In this document: piece by piece, positions 1-42,540 of the stretch
Numbering within the stretch: the first letter of the stretch is position 1
How the letters are laid out: the number at the start of each line of letters is the position of its first letter
Origin: Sycobia sp. Sy_11
Lineage: Eukaryota > Arthropoda > Insecta > Hymenoptera > Epichrysomallidae
Reading direction: 5' to 3'
Assembly (NCBI GenBank): GCA_018907035.1
Contig: JACCIC010000052.1
Span: forward strand, 1,686,501 to 1,750,500
Length of the DNA: 64,000 nt
The notes under the pieces: model-generated
Database searches by the model: none
Told to the model about the DNA's origin: nothing
The model's input: only the letters and a program-made list of their open reading frames with translations
Position numbers and translations under genes: made by a program

Positions 1-48
1 CATAAATACAATTTTTAATTTTTAAAATATTACAAATAAATATAAATT

Positions 49-236
49 AAATTAATAAATATTTTTATCAATGTTACAGTCTTTATACAATAATATACTA
101 TATTAATATAATGGCAGTCAGACTTACCTTGTATATTAAGCAGGGTTGATCATAAACAAAGACAGTCTGACTGTCGTTATATTAGTATAGTATATTATTG
201 TATAAAGACTGTAAAACCAATAAAGTAATAAAATAT
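49..236. repeat. Palindromic copy of the PLE-type terminal repeat
   Basis: Two arms of about 75-80 bp are inverted copies: the left holds TTACAGTCTTTATACAATAA and GGCAGTCAGACT, the right AGTCTGACTGTC and TTATTGTATAAAGACTGTAA. About 20 bp separate them. The same arm sequence ends the Penelope-like element at 46.9-49.5 kb, so this is either a solo pair of its inverted terminal repeats or a derived foldback element. It lies in TPP2 intron 12. Confidence 0.75.
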
Positions 237-386
237 TAGGAGTTAAGTAATTAGGTAAAAAAAATTATAATTATTTCAAGAAATAGAATTATATTGATAG
301 CAATAATTTACTAAGATTAAAAATATATATAAATACCAATACCATTATTTTTTAAATAAATGAAGATTCAAAAAAATTTTACTTAC

Positions 387-30163
<29,777 letters not shown>

Positions 30164-32892
30164 AATCGAAATTTATTTTGCACTTTCACGTTCTTGAATA
30201 TATTATTTTCTTTGAAGTTATATTTGCTTATCCTATTTTTCTGTAACTTATTTCCAATTGGGACTTCATAAAATTATTGTCTTCATAAAATTTGTCTTCT
30301 ATAGATATTTATTATAAACAGTTTATAATTTTTTTCGTTCTTACCTTTCTTCTCTTTAAATATACAGGTTAAGATGTCAGTCCTGAACGCTTCTCCCCCT
30401 TTCGGAGACGAGACGCAAATGTATCGTTTTTGTACTGGCAGGCGTTAAGTATACCTTTAAAGCTGCCCTAATGCTTGATGCCAATTCATTTTCATTTATA
30501 TGGCGAGCAACCCTTGCGCGGTTTTTCAATCTTGCCCCACCTCTTCATTTGTACAGGTTGAAGCTAATGACGATTTAGCGTAATTAGTTCATGATTTAGC
30601 TGATACAGACAGATACAGATGTAGGCTGGTAATGGTCATAGCAGGTCATAGCACCAGTAGCATGTCTCTTCGTGAACTGTGCGAGAAAGTAAATCCTTAT
30701 TGATCAAAACAAATTTGAGAAATTATGGACTATTAGTGCTTGCAATCACTTTTCAAATAAATTGTAAAAGGGCATTTTTTTTAATATTCAAAATTTGATT
30801 TCGCAGTATATAATATGTAAAGTGTATTATATATACCCCTGTTAAAACCATCTCATAAAATTCAGCAGATTTATATAAGAAAAAAATTTCATTCAATTAA
30901 TTTTTTATAAGTTTTTAATAGAAATTTAATAGGCTACAATTTCCTTAAAGATTTTCGGAGGGTTTTGTTAGAATTTTTTTTTTTTTTTGATAAACAGACA
31001 ATCAAATTATTTGAGAAAGTATAAAAAAAATCTCATAGATATGATCTGTTATAAGTATTTACTATTTTAAGTTGTAAAATTTAATTATTTATATACATAA
31101 TTTTACTTATATTTTTTGATAAAGTTTCATATTAGAAAAATCAATAAAAATATTGTAAAACTTAAAAGAGCTTATCAACGGTAATTTTTTTTTTTTTTTT
31201 TTGTAATATTATATACAGCGTTAAACTACAGTTTACACAGAATTTCTGGTTCAAAATCCCTACAAAAATTTAATTTAACCTGTTTATATATGGAGAATTG
31301 AAAATATAAATAATATTTTAATTTTCTAATAATTATTTTCTTATGATCCTCCTTAGTTACAGAAGTATTTCCAATCATCTATTTCTATTTTTTATTGTTT
31401 TGATTTACCAAGAAACACATTGCAAAAAAGTAATAAAATAATTGTTAACTATACTCTTAAATTTAATATAAATACATCTTCTTTTATCGATGTTTTATTA
31501 TTTTATTATTGTTTAATTCTAACTGAATAAATAAAAACACTTATTTATGAATATGATAACCCCGGCTTTTTTATTTTATTATTTTTCAACAGAGATTGCT
31601 TCCACGAATTCTCTCTTTATATATATACTTATAAAACATCATAAGATTCCATAAATTCAATAAAGCATATGCATTATGCATATGCGTGAAATTTATAAGA
31701 TTTTATGAAATATTAATAGTCTGATTTTTTTTTTTAATATATATTCTCATTATTATTATTATTTTTTATTATTGTACAGTTATTTTAAAGATAATTTTTA
31801 ACTTATTATGAAATTCTTCTATATAAAACTATATGCATTTCTACATGTTTCTCAAGAACTTTTAGTGGGAGTAATTTAATAATTTTCAAATTAATTTTCA
31901 TTATGAAAATCTTATGTAAATTAACCGTGAATTATCGTGTCCGACTAAATTACCTTGGATAGTAGAATAGTATTTTTTAAAAAGTAACTAAATGAAATGA
32001 ATTTTAAATAACGAAAAAAAACACTGCATTAAATAAATTAACTAACACAATTTTTGTTGAGGGGGAAAAGTCCTTAAAGATAAAAAACCCCTATTTATTA
32101 TGCACTTAATTTTACACAAAGAAACAAAACGTATACACATACCAAATTCGTATAATTAAATTGACGCGATCACACACATGCACACACGCAGCATGCTCGA
32201 ATGATCGCACACGGTTTCTTTCGCTCCGCACCACACCGCGAACGCGTCGTCTTCGACCAGACCTACTTTTGTCAATGGTTTCGCTATCATTTTCCTTCCT
32301 TCGGATGACGTTTTTCGGTGGCTAATTCATATGAATATCTCTTCAGAGATAACGTATAAAGTTTTCGACTTCTAAGCCTATTGAACGTATATTATAAATT
32401 CGATTAAAGCACGCTGACTATAGGGCTTTATAACGTCTGAGTCTAGAACAACGAAAGAATCATTTTATCTTTTCCTAGCTCTCTGTAGCTCTCTTTATTC
32501 CCTCATGTCTTTTAATACAATTCAATACGAATCTAATGCTCTAATGCGCACATCTCGATGCGCAAAAAACAAAATAAAAAAACGAGCGATAACGCTTCTC
32601 CTCTCGCGTTTCATACTTACTCATACATACATACAGAAGGCGGCTACCTTGCGCTGTGACGACGGAATATACTTCCGACAAAAGCTACAAAATCCGTTTA
32701 AAAGGATGAAACAGTAAATGAAAATAATTAAAGAATATAACTTTGATGATAAAAAATGAAATCAAAATAAAATATTTGCGAAATAACGATTTTACAAGAA
32801 TAATTTCCTTTAGAGTGACTAGTTTTATTGATTCAACGTGATCTCATTATGAGTTTAAAAATGCTTTACTAACAATGACAATGAAATAAAAA

Positions 32893-32893
<1 letters not shown>
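30164..32893. other. 5' flank of TPP2; no gene seen
   Basis: Presumably holds the TPP2 promoter and 5' UTR. GC-richer patches lie at 30380-30700 and at 32160-32280 (CGCACACGG, ACCGCGAACGCGTCG), which might be promoter or untranslated exon sequence of TPP2 or of an off-frame neighbour. No convincing coding frame, transposon or RNA gene on either strand. Confidence 0.5.

Positions 32894-32940
<47 letters not shown>
32894..32940. repeat. (CA)n(TA)n microsatellite
   Basis: ACACAC for about 35 bp, then ATATAT. Just precedes the second I-like element. Confidence 0.95.
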
Positions 32941-33210
32941 TTCTAAAGAAACTTATTTATAAATAATACGTGCAATTCCGGCGTTGAGAATGGCTAACTA
33001 ATGGCTATTAATTAACGGATTCAGAGTTGGTCTTGAACCTCGGTACCGTTTAGACGTGTTTACACGTGATTGTGATAGCGAGTTCCTTCTATTATCGTAA
33101 TTGTATATACAGTGATTATATAATCATTATATATCGTAATTGTATATACAGTAATTATACTAGTGAGTGCAGTGCCAAAATCAATTAAAGACTAGAGTCT
33201 TCTCTAATAG

Positions 33211-33237
33211 CAAGTGTTTCTGCTCAAGAAACACTTG
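33211..33237 (+). promoter_or_regulatory. Perfect 11-bp hairpin before ORF1
   Basis: CAAGTGTTTCT, loop GCTCA, AGAAACACTTG: an uninterrupted stem 20 bases upstream of the ORF1 ATG at 33257. It may be a 5'-UTR structure of the retrotransposon RNA; role unknown. Confidence 0.6.
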
Positions 33238-33256
33238 CCTCCGCTGACTAAAAAAA

Positions 33257-34480
33257 ATGGCTAGCAATTCACAGTATGTAGAACCTAAAGTATCTTACGC
33301 TCAAATGGCAGAAAAATCGCAATTTCCTACAAGAGAGTAAGCAATCATTTTAGATTCAGTGGAAGGAATATTTATTCAAGAATACACTGTTGCAATTGGT
33401 AAAATTGTTGACCCAAAAAATATAAGATTCGTATCCAGAATTTCTTACGGAAGAATTTGTATCTATCTTGACTGTAAACAAACCGCGGACAAGCTTACTG
33501 AATCGCACAGAAGCATATAGGGAAACATAGGGAAGACAGGAATATAGGGAAACACACTCTCGAAATACGACCACTAATTTCAAAAGCTAAACGTATCATA
33601 GTTTCGAATGTCTGCCCAGTTATACCTCATCTTGTTATTGTTGAAGAATTATCGAAAATAAACATCAAGCCAGTGTCGTAAATTTCATTTATAAGAGCAG
33701 GTATTAATGACCCGCAGTTTTCTCACGTGCTAAGCTTTCGCCGTCAAATGTACTTATCTCCCGAGAATGTAAACATTCTTTCAGAAACTCTTCAAATTAA
33801 CTACTAAACTACAGTATATTGGATTTATTTGTCAACGAAAAAACTTACATGTTTCTTATGCAAAGAGGAAGGGCACGTTGCGAAATTTTGCAAAAATCAA
33901 GAAATATTCTCCCAATCGACCAGAAATTCTTCCTGCACCAAACTAAGCAAAAATATTGGTACAACTATCAAATAAAACCAAAGAAGGCAAATCAACCGAC
34001 ACGAGCCAAAATCTGCGTGCTTGTAATGAAACACAGCCCGTTCCTACTACTTCAAAATTTTTACCGCCTCCATTTTTACGTACCAAACGAGTCTTATCTC
34101 ATTCACAAAGTTCTAACAGCAGTGATACCACAAAACTGCATCAGCATAACGTAGAAACTCACACATATAAAGCCTCAAAATTTCCGTTAACAAAAATAAA
34201 AATAAAAAACCGAAAAATACTCCATCTCTAAAAGATATTGACATACAAATGGAACAAGCTGCAGATATTTTTGAAAAAAATAACGATAAATACTCGCTGG
34301 ATTTTCTCAAAACAATAGAGTTTCTACACGCTACCTATGATAAGTCTAACATAATAAACGTAGCTCATACTTCTACGTATGATATTCCAGCCCTTTCTAA
34401 CATGCTCAGTGACATATACCAAGAAAATATTAATAAAAATTTAAGAAATCGCATTAAAAGAATTTGTAAACGACTGTAAG
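33257..34480 (+). pseudogene. I-like element 2 ORF1 (gag-like)
   Basis: ATG at 33257, MASNSQYVEPKVSYAQMAEK, stop (TAA, a likely CAA originally) after PTRE, then IILDSVEGIFIQEYTVAIGK and NIRFVSRISYGRICIYLDCK in the same frame. A zinc-knuckle CFLCKEEGHVAKFC lies at 33849-33890 in another frame, followed by Ser/Thr-rich tails to about 34480. Nucleic-acid-binding gag-like protein, broken. Confidence 0.75.
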
Positions 34481-34561
34481 ATCCGAATAACGTAGATAGC
34501 ACAAGCGAAGATTGAAATTAGAATTAAGACTGTATTTGTTCATATAAACAATAACGATATA

Positions 34562-35410
34562 ATGGCTCATAGTACGGGCACATACAAAAAAAACAATAAA
34601 AATCTTGTATTGGAATATAAGAAGTTTTTTTTCAACAAATTCATAAAATTTCTATGTCACGAACGATTTATATACACTGATATTTTAGAAGATAACTTTA
34701 GAACTGTACATAAAGGCGTACATCAGGGAGGCGTTTTGAGCCCATTACTGTATATAATATATAGTGCATCTATTACTAACAATGTAAATCCGAACGTTAC
34801 AATTGCGCAATTTCCAGATGACATAAGCATTTTTATTAAATCAGCGTCGACCGCAAAAAGTGTACACATTATAGAAAAAGCCATAAAAACTGTGGATTTT
34901 AACCTTTGGTCGCTTGGTTTAACGTTATTACCTAATAAAACAAAGTTTATTCATTTTAATAAAAAAAAGATAATTGCCGAAACCGTGGAATTAAAAGTTA
35001 AAAATGTTTCTGTCCAATCGTGTGAATCCGCTCGCTTACTGCGGCTAATTTTCGATTACTCTATGTCATTTACACCTCAAACTAATCATGTAATTAAAAA
35101 ATGTATACAACACATGTATAATATAAAGTTTCTTTGCGGCATATGATGGGGCTCGAGCCCTGAAATCTTAATCATTTTATATAAAAGTTTTGTTCGTTCC
35201 CTGATGGATTACCGTAGCTTCATTTACTTTCCCAAAGTTGTTTTAAAGATGAAAAAACTTGAAATCATTCAATTTATGGCTCTAAGAACTGCATTAGGAT
35301 GCCGTAAAAGTACTCCGACTAACATATTATTAGGAGAATCAAAATTTCCAACTTTAGAGGAACGCACTAAGTATTTATGTAACTGCTATTTAGCAAAAAC
35401 GTTTTAAATA
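34562..35410 (+). pseudogene. I-like element 2 reverse transcriptase, C-terminal half
   Basis: VHKGVHQGGVLSPLLYIIYS is followed by AQFPDDISIFIKSAS, the catalytic box with FPDD replacing FADD, then LWSLGLTLLPNKTKFIHFNK. A stop at about 35146 and a frame change lead to MDYRSFIYFPKVVLKMKK and TPTNILLGESKFPTLEERTK (thumb region). Confidence 0.82.
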
Positions 35411-35619
35411 CCCAAAATATCACAAGAAGCCTTTAAAAAAAAGAAAGAATTCTAACTCAATGTATCTCCTCAATTGTTAACTCCGACATTACTAGCTCCT
35501 TTAGAAGTAGCAACTTATATGAATACGAGTATGAAACCCTTACAAACTCAATATCTATAAATGTCGAACTCGGCAACAAACTCATTGTCTCTTCCAATCC
35601 TTATCAGCTGTTCCAAGAC

Positions 35620-36500
35620 TATTTTAATAATAAAAATGTCTACGATATATACACCGACGAAAGCAAAACCTCAGATTCCCTCTACATAGGTACATCCTGC
35701 TTTTGTCCTGAGTTAAATATTTCCATAAGTAAAACCATCAATAAAAATGCTTCAATTTTTACTGCTGAGTGTATAGCCATTAATGAAGCTTTAAATTTCG
35801 TTTTATATCTCGTTTTAATTCGTTTTAATTCTGATTTTTCCATATTTACAGATTCTTTAAGTGCTTTGTTTGCATTGAAATCTATAAGCTTAAAAACTAA
35901 AACCAATCCATACGCACTTGATATCAAAGACAAAGTTATCCAATTGAAGGTAAAAAATCGTAATAACAAAATAGATTTCTACTGGATCCCTTCTTATATC
36001 GGCATTATAGCTAATGAAAATGCAGACCTTTTAGCCAAAAGGGTTACCTCATCAGATATCCCTAATATAACAAATATTCCATTTACCGACACTTTCTATA
36101 CTTTTAAGCAAATAGCCCTCATTGAAACTAGACGTAACATATTAGAAGAAGCAAAGTTTAAAGGGAAAAAATATTTTCTGTTTTATAACACTCAAAATAG
36201 AAAATCATGGTATGCAAAAAAAAACTTCCACGCAAACTTATTGTCACTATTAACAGAATCAGAACGAATCATTACAACTTAGCCGAATTCCTCGCCCGAA
36301 TTGGCATCATCTCTAATCTTTCTTGTAAATGGGATAATGTATCCGATGAAAATTTGCATCATATTCTTTGGCAGTGTTCTCTTTACAATACTCCGAGACC
36401 CAAACTTCTGCAAAATCTAACCAGATTAAATCTACCCCGCCCCCTTGCTATAGAGCCAATAATCACCCAACCGCATATACGAGCATGCTTTTGTATTTAA
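35620..36500 (+). pseudogene. I-like element 2 RNase H and C-terminal zinc region
   Basis: RNase H blocks: DIYTDESKTSDS (TDGS changed to TDES), FTAECIAINEALNF, IFTDSLSALFALK and DFYWIPSYIGIIANENADLL. Then, after a frameshift at about 36240, RIGIISNLSCKWDNVSDENL and HHILWQCSLYN, the Cys/His end of ORF2. The stop is at about 36498. Confidence 0.82.
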
Positions 36501-36689
36501 GAATTAATGTACAATATGTTCGGCATTGTTAATTGGCGTTAAAAATTACATCTTATATTAGTGTAACTATTAAATATTTATCATTATTCAATGTAAGCAA
36601 AATAAATTTACGGTGAACTGATTGTTCAGCAAATTCAAAAAGTAATCGATACATACAAGTAAGGATACATTACATACTAGATAACTGAC

Positions 36690-37580
36690 ATATATTCGCG
36701 TGATATTTCGCTAGTATTTGCCACTTCCGGCCTTGACGGTGGCTACCCTAGCATCTCGAACAAGTATTGTATCGTTCATGAAAATTACTACCATTCCGAT
36801 TTCAATACTGCTGTCGACGTATTTCATTTTTATCAGATGTGGAATTCATTCAAGTACTCCTCGTGCCACTTGGCCCAGAAATGTTATCTCGCCTTAGAGA
36901 TGAAATTATATGTAGATAAACGATCATCTGAAACTGAAAGAAATGATTTTTCAGATAAGGCATTAAAAGGATGCCCGATTAATAAAGGGGGTGTGATCAC
37001 CATGGGATCATTAGGATCAGTAGACAACGTGTATAATGATCTCGAATTTAAAATAGCCTCAATTTCAGTCAACAAATTGTTAATTTGTTCGTATGTCAGT
37101 AAGTGATTTTTATTACTCGTTTAAAGTCATACTTAAAACTTTTGACTGCTGCTTCTCAGCGACCTCCAAAATACGGAGATAAATGCGGATTAAAATGCCA
37201 TTTTATTTTAAGATCTGGATCTTCAAACACATCAGAAATTTCACGGATTTCTTTATTTACCGTCACGAAGCTCGCATCATTGTCTGAATAGACATGTTCT
37301 GTTACTCTGTGGCGACTAATGAATCTACGACAGCAAGATAGAAAAGAAGGTAGAGAGATCGGTTGTGAGTTCGATGTGAACCTTTGATACCGTGAAAACA
37401 AAAACATATCCATATGGAATTTTTTCTCCTTGATCACTATTGGCCCTAAAAAGCCTAGTCTGTGAAAATGCAGATGATTCATTCACACGAGCTTTCGATA
37501 AATCTGCCATTTGTGCATGTATCGTTTTAGGTTTCTGACGGATACTAACAATACAATGACAAACCACTCTTCGCACCTGA
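36690..37580 (-). pseudogene. BEL/Pao integrase
   Basis: Integrase core and C-terminus: HVYSDNDASFVTVNKEIREI (second catalytic Asp; the usual SDNGxNF reads DNDASF), KIKWHFNPHLSPYFGGR, LTEIEAILNSRSLYTLSTD (LTEIEAxLNSRPL block), LIGHPFNAL and the tail VVIFMNDTILVRDARVATVK. Several frame breaks and stops. Confidence 0.85.
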
Positions 37581-38118
37581 TGTTTTCATTGATTATCTAG
37601 AATTTTTGGCGAATTGCATTGAGGCTCAATTGAATCCCGCTATGGAAATTATCCAAATGGATTTTTCGAATTATCATATCCGTGATAGGTTGCTTGCTCG
37701 GCAACAACGATTGATGTTTTTGGTTGTATGACAAATCTGCCTTTTTTAGACAACTTCCAAACTGGATTATGTCTTTTTCATTGATAAATGAATGCAATTA
37801 ATCGAAAAAAGTTCTTCCTCGAAAGACATTTGTGTTCATGTTTACGGATGATTAATTGATATTTAGTTGGTTAAGTTCTTTGGCAAACCTTTCACGCTCT
37901 ATCATCGCAACAATTTGAGATTCCACTAATTCTTCCATTGATAGTGAACTACCACTATCAGAATATAAGCCTCTATTCTCACAAAGCGATTAAATTGTGA
38001 AAATCGCGAATAAATATTGAAATATGACCCTGTGTTGAGCATACATAATTCATTGATACAATTGTATTGAGATAGGCCATTTATCCTCGGAAAGCAACAA
38101 CCATTTTGGACCAGTATA

Positions 38119-39200
38119 TTAAAGCCGATATTTTAGAAATTTGATGGGCAGTGGATCTCTTGAAAGAGAGTCAGCTGGGTTATCCTCAGAACGAACATGT
38201 TTCCATCGTACTTCATCCCCTAAAATCTCAATATCTGCTACTTGATTAGATTCGAAAGTTCTTAAAAGGGAAATCTCCCTTTGAACCAAGCTAACAAAAT
38301 AACGGATTCGGACCATAATGTTATCTGATTGACTTGAACGTCAAATTGAACTTTAGTTTTAACATAAAGTTTCTTCAGAATTAAGGCACCACACAACTTT
38401 TATCCTGGTATAGTAAGTCTATTCATTGGAGATACTCGTGATCTACTACATATTAATCAAACATATATTTGCCTCTATCGATTAATTGAACGAACGTATA
38501 AACATACATCTTATCCATGAATAAAAGCACCACAAAAACCATGAATTTCTATTCGCGTTGGATAATCGATCAAAACCCTACGTGGAATGGAAACCTCATT
38601 TAAATATACTAGCTGGTCTGCTAAAGCCCACTTAGTGTGTATCTCTTGTGGAAATGATTCATTCCATGATATCCTTGCCTTCCAACAGTCCTGAATCAAA
38701 ATTTTTGCATATAACACAACTGGTCCTAGCAAATGGAGAGGATAAAGAATCTTCGATAATCCCGACAAAAGTTTTCGTATCATGGCGATGATTTTAGGAT
38801 GTACGCTGTTTATATGATTTATGCTGTTGTTCCAAATGTAACCGTGTTGAGTTGAAATGGTCGTAATTTACGTCCAAAATACCAAATGATCCGTTCATAC
38901 CTTCGATCATCAGGATGAATCAAAATTTGGCGATACGTTTTCTCAATGTCCCCAGTGATTACATATGTGCGAGTTTTAAATCGAAGTGCTTGTTCAAAAA
39001 TGATATTTTGTAGTGTCGGCCCTACGATCATTGTATCATTTAGGCAAATTCCTGAAGAAATTTTTGTGGACGCGTCAAATACTACTCTGACCTTTGTCGT
39101 TTCGCTTGACGTTTTAGTCACCGCGCGATATGGAAGATAGCAGCCACCATCAGTGCCATCACACAAGGTCATGCGACCCGATTCGACGTATTCGTCCATA
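38119..39200 (-). pseudogene. BEL/Pao reverse transcriptase and RNase H
   Basis: RT: MDEYVESGRMTLCDGTDGGC, CYLPYRAVTKTSSETTKVRV, VVFDASTKISSGICLNDTMI, TYVITGDIEKTYRQILIHPD (catalytic Asp reads GDIEK). Then PLHLLGPVVLYAKILIQDCW and EVSIPRRVLI. RNase H end: EVRWKHVRSEDNPADSLSRD. The region with the YVDD-type box (about 38.7-38.8 kb) is lost or unrecognisable. Confidence 0.85.
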
Positions 39201-39546
39201 ATCTTCGTATATTTTTTCTTGAAAGAAGGATTGGTATTAAGTCATCTAACAAGAACATGAAAATGCTTGAGAGCCTGCATTTGAGATTCCCCTAAATTGA
39301 ATTTACTATCCCGAAAAGGGAGCCTAAGGAATCTACTAATCTTTCCGTAACTAAATTGAGAGTTAAGCATGAATCTAAACAGGCTCGAACCATAATGATA
39401 TGTTTCTGATTAATAGATATTGTCATCAATCGAGAATCAGAGAAAAATGCTGCTGATACTTATGAATAATGATCTAATCATGCGTTTTGTGTCGACTCCC
39501 CTTCAATTTTATGAGTTATATTCGAGGAGTTCATAAGTGGAGGTCT

Positions 39547-41310
39547 CTAATCTCGGTATAATAACCTGTGGTAATAACGTTGATATTTTTTGCAATGAGA
39601 CTTGCATTTACACGGTTGTTGATGGACGATTAGACAAATACGACAAAGCTTGTGCGCCTTCAGAAAATCCCATCTTTGATTCACCGAGATTTGGTTAAAT
39701 GTCGGGTATTTAAAGGGTACACCTTTTTGCACAGAATGCACTGAGCCGTGGAGGCTGAAGTAGATAAAGTAGCCGACGATGTAATGTAAACCTTCGCATT
39801 AGAATTAGCCTTCGTGTTTTGCGATTGAATTACGAATTCACGGTTGCGTTTTCTGCATCGATTCTTTGTAATTGATGGAATTCGCTCTATTGAGCATGAT
39901 TTAAAATAACATTTTTTATGAAATTTTAGAATTGTTCTAAAGTGGTAGTCTCATTTGATTCGAGTCTAAGTGGGCAGCCGTCGTTCCAGAATGCGCAAGA
40001 TCACAACGTCGTCAAAATAAATTTCGAGTTGCAACAGCATGTGTAAATGTTGTTTAGTTTTGTCACTTGAAGCAGATAATTCGGTTACTGTTGGCTTATC
40101 GACAATTGGCAAGTCTAAAATAGCATCTAGATGCAACGAGCCTACGCGCTTAATCATAAGCATCGAGGAGAGCTACCGATGCCTTCTGGTAATTCTCTTT
40201 GCTAGGTGGAAATTCCGTGATTTTATTAGGAAACAAACTTAGATTCCGAGCTTTTATAACGGAAAAAGGACATTAATGATGGAAAATGGATACGCGTTAG
40301 CTTAATCAAAATATTTTCCGTTATTTGCTACTACTTTTTCCCATTTTTCTGGTAATATAGCGACACCGTGGCAGAAGAACGATGGTGGTTTCGAGGCAAT
40401 CCAATCATCCACAAATTCTTGCTTTTCTTGAACATGTCTGATGTACGTATCAATGAGGTCGTGCTGGATCGATCTGAATAGGTGTTAATCAGAAAGCACT
40501 ATATCTAGCGAGTATGCTGGATACAGCAACACTTCCCATTCGAACTCCAACAGGGTGTTTTTGATGGATTTCGCAACATGTGGCCGAGCGTTATCATACA
40601 AGAGAATGACTTTTCGCCTATTGCTCGCGAATGCTGATCTATGTTCGATCAATTTCTGTTGCAAATCATTGCAACTGATCAATCATACAAATGATCAATT
40701 TCTATTGCAAATCAGTATACCTCGGCAGTGACGGTTTTTTTTCCATAAAAATCATTATCTCCACTTTTAAACCGCTGAAATAACTTTTCACATGTTGCAA
40801 GCGACGGGGCTTGTTCGTTATAACATTCTTGAAGCAATCGATAAATGTCTGCTACATTTTGTTTTCAAATCTAAATAATGCAAAAGGCTATGTCGAGAAA
40901 ACGATTTATCACGATTTATTTTTCACTGATCAAAAAATTAGAATGTTTACACAAACCATGATGCTTCTTAACTGAATTTTATTGGTAAATGCCAAGACTG
41001 AAAAATAAGTAATAGATCCAACACATCTGAGTTTGCGTACTACTCATATCGCCATCTAAACGCGAAGGTCGGAAACTAAGTTCGTCTCCTAATATTAATC
41101 GCCTCACCAGTGAGTGAATTTTCCAACTGAGTATGTTTAATTACATTACTAATGTCGGTACGTGAATGCACGAGAATTTTGAATTTATTTTTCAATGCAA
41201 GCCATTTTCATAAATCATGAAATTTTTTTTCAGAATTTTGTAAGTATGTCGGTTTGTTTCTTTTTCTATTTTCCAACACAGAAGTTTTTTACTAATACTA
41301 TCAATAATTC
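39547..41310 (-). pseudogene. BEL/Pao gag and zinc region, split by mariner 2
   Basis: Minus-strand gag pieces on both sides of the mariner at 40226-41092: HTQLENSLTGEA on the far side and ITEFPPSKENYQKASVALLD on the near side lie in the same frame once the TA duplication is discounted. Further down, VGSLHLDAILDLPIVDKPTV and a Cys-rich LKAHKLCRICLIVHQQ with CKCKSH. Frameshifts and stops throughout. Confidence 0.75.
40226..41092 (-). mobile_element. Mariner element 2, internally deleted, inside BEL gag
   Basis: 867 bp with inverted repeats TTAGGAAACAAACTTAG at the left and CTAAGTTCGTCTCCTAA at the right, next to TA on both sides (40224-40225, 41093-41094). It keeps the transposase second half VILLYDNARPHVAKSIKN (catalytic Asp) and YPAYSLDIVLSD, and N-terminal helix-turn-helix remnants, but lacks the middle. 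Same family as mariner 1, which has lost the complementary part. Confidence 0.9.
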
Positions 41311-41329
41311 ATTGTGTATGAATATTGAA

Positions 41330-41500
41330 TGAAGAAAAGGAGAGATTGATACAAGTAGTATTATAGAACATGCAATTGAACTAATTTACCGTCAATTCAA
41401 AACGATTCCTGTTGAAGAGTGCGACCATGACCGTATTTTATTAAAACGCAAAATTATATGAATAATACAAATACATCTAAATCGTAATATAAATATAACT

Positions 41501-41546
<46 letters not shown>

Positions 41547-42200
41547 TCTATGTATACCATTTAGTATATATAAGTGACGTGAAGAAGAAAACTAAAAAAT
41601 ACTTAGAATTTACTAATATGGGCGTGCGTGAAATATTTTAACGATGATTTAGCGATAAAAAACATAAAAATTTTTAATTTTCACGGATCCTTCATTTTGT
41701 TGAACACGATATAAAAAAATCAATCTTTAAAAGATATGCAAATACTTTTGACAACAGATAATTATACATTTAAAAATAAAAACGTGTAGAAAATATAAGC
41801 TTAAAATGTATTTTATAAAACTAAATATATTTTTTTTATAGAGAAGGGACAAGATCTTGAATAATTGATATATCTATAAAATATCAGTCAGAAATTTATT
41901 TAGAACTAGAGTTAAATCAATAAAATGACAATGAAAAATGTTCTTTTGAAAAAAGTCTTACTGCTGTAAGACTGGTATATGATCTAATATAGGAAGAAAT
42001 ATCTAATAAAATCTCATAAAATATTAATTTTAGAAGAAACTTTTCTTTGAAAACAATGCTGCCTAGTAAATTCTTGTATAATTTTGCAGATGAACAATGA
42101 AAATATTTAAAATTTTTTTTAATACGTACAAAAATTCTGATACAGATTCCTGTATAAAGCAAATATAATTTGTTTTATGAGATTATATAAATGGTTTCAA
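41330..42200. other. AT-rich, no gene recognised
   Basis: Contains an AT microsatellite at 41507-41544. No coding homology found on either strand. Confidence 0.6.
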
Positions 42201-42249
42201 CATAGATTATTTTAGCGGAGATGGTATTCGAATTGTGCAAGATCTGGAG

Positions 42250-42540
42250 GAGTGTGAAATATTCCTTGATGTGCTATTATACCTAATCTATACGTGAGTG
42301 GATGTAGCAGGAAGGAGTAGCGATTCATAAAGCTCCCAAGTACGAAAACTCATAGAGATCGAGTGATGGTTTTCGACTTCTCTTAATAGTTGGAGCTTGT
42401 ATTCATCGAATACTATGATTTACGGTTTCAACTATTCGATTTTTATAACTTCTGTCTTGAAGTTTTCAAACAATTGTGCATTATCCGTGGATCTTAATGC
42501 TGCTTTTGCAGAACAGCATTTAAATCGTTCCGTAACCTGA
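42250..42540 (-). pseudogene. Possible Polinton major capsid-like fragment
   Basis: Reading with one stop: STDNAQLFENFKTEVIKIE, then VFDEYKLQLLREVENHHSIS and MSFRTWELYESLLLPATSTH. The RTWELYE block resembles a recurring insect Polinton protein thought to be the jelly-roll capsid. Short and broken; similarity judged from memory only. Confidence 0.4.

Larger units (their letters stand above)
32960..36620 (+). mobile_element. I-like non-LTR retrotransposon 2, endonuclease region deleted
   Basis: Plus-strand relative of the element at 2.9-8.26 kb: both carry TPTN(V/I)(M/L)L and LCNCYL in the same place. It keeps ORF1, the 3' half of RT, RNase H and the C-terminal zinc motif, but the endonuclease and N-terminal RT are missing between about 34480 and 34690. 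The 3' end is near 36620, where the BEL/Pao sequence begins; no clear tail. Confidence 0.82.
36690..41310 (-). mobile_element. BEL/Pao LTR retrotransposon, degraded
   Basis: Minus-strand gag-pol remnant of about 4.6 kb (3.75 kb without the inserted mariner). Order from the right: gag, zinc region, RT, RNase H, integrase. Typical Pao-family blocks: VVFDASTKISSGICLNDT, LLGPVVLYAKILIQDCWKAR, WHFNPHLSPYFGGR and RVATVKAGSGKY. No LTRs recognised at either side. Abuts the I-like element at about 36.65 kb. Confidence 0.85.

Noticed and set aside
345..386. Extension of TPP2 exon 12 to a stop at 345
   Set aside because: The reading past GTAAGT at 386-381 is lysine/leucine-rich and departs from the TPP2 family; the donor site explains the change.
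32160..32300. Promoter or first exon of a second host gene
   Set aside because: GC-richer, but no splice-linked coding exon found on either strand; left as unassigned 5' flank.
41917..42162. 81-codon minus-strand frame
   Set aside because: Low-complexity, AT-driven amino-acid mix and no similarity recognised.
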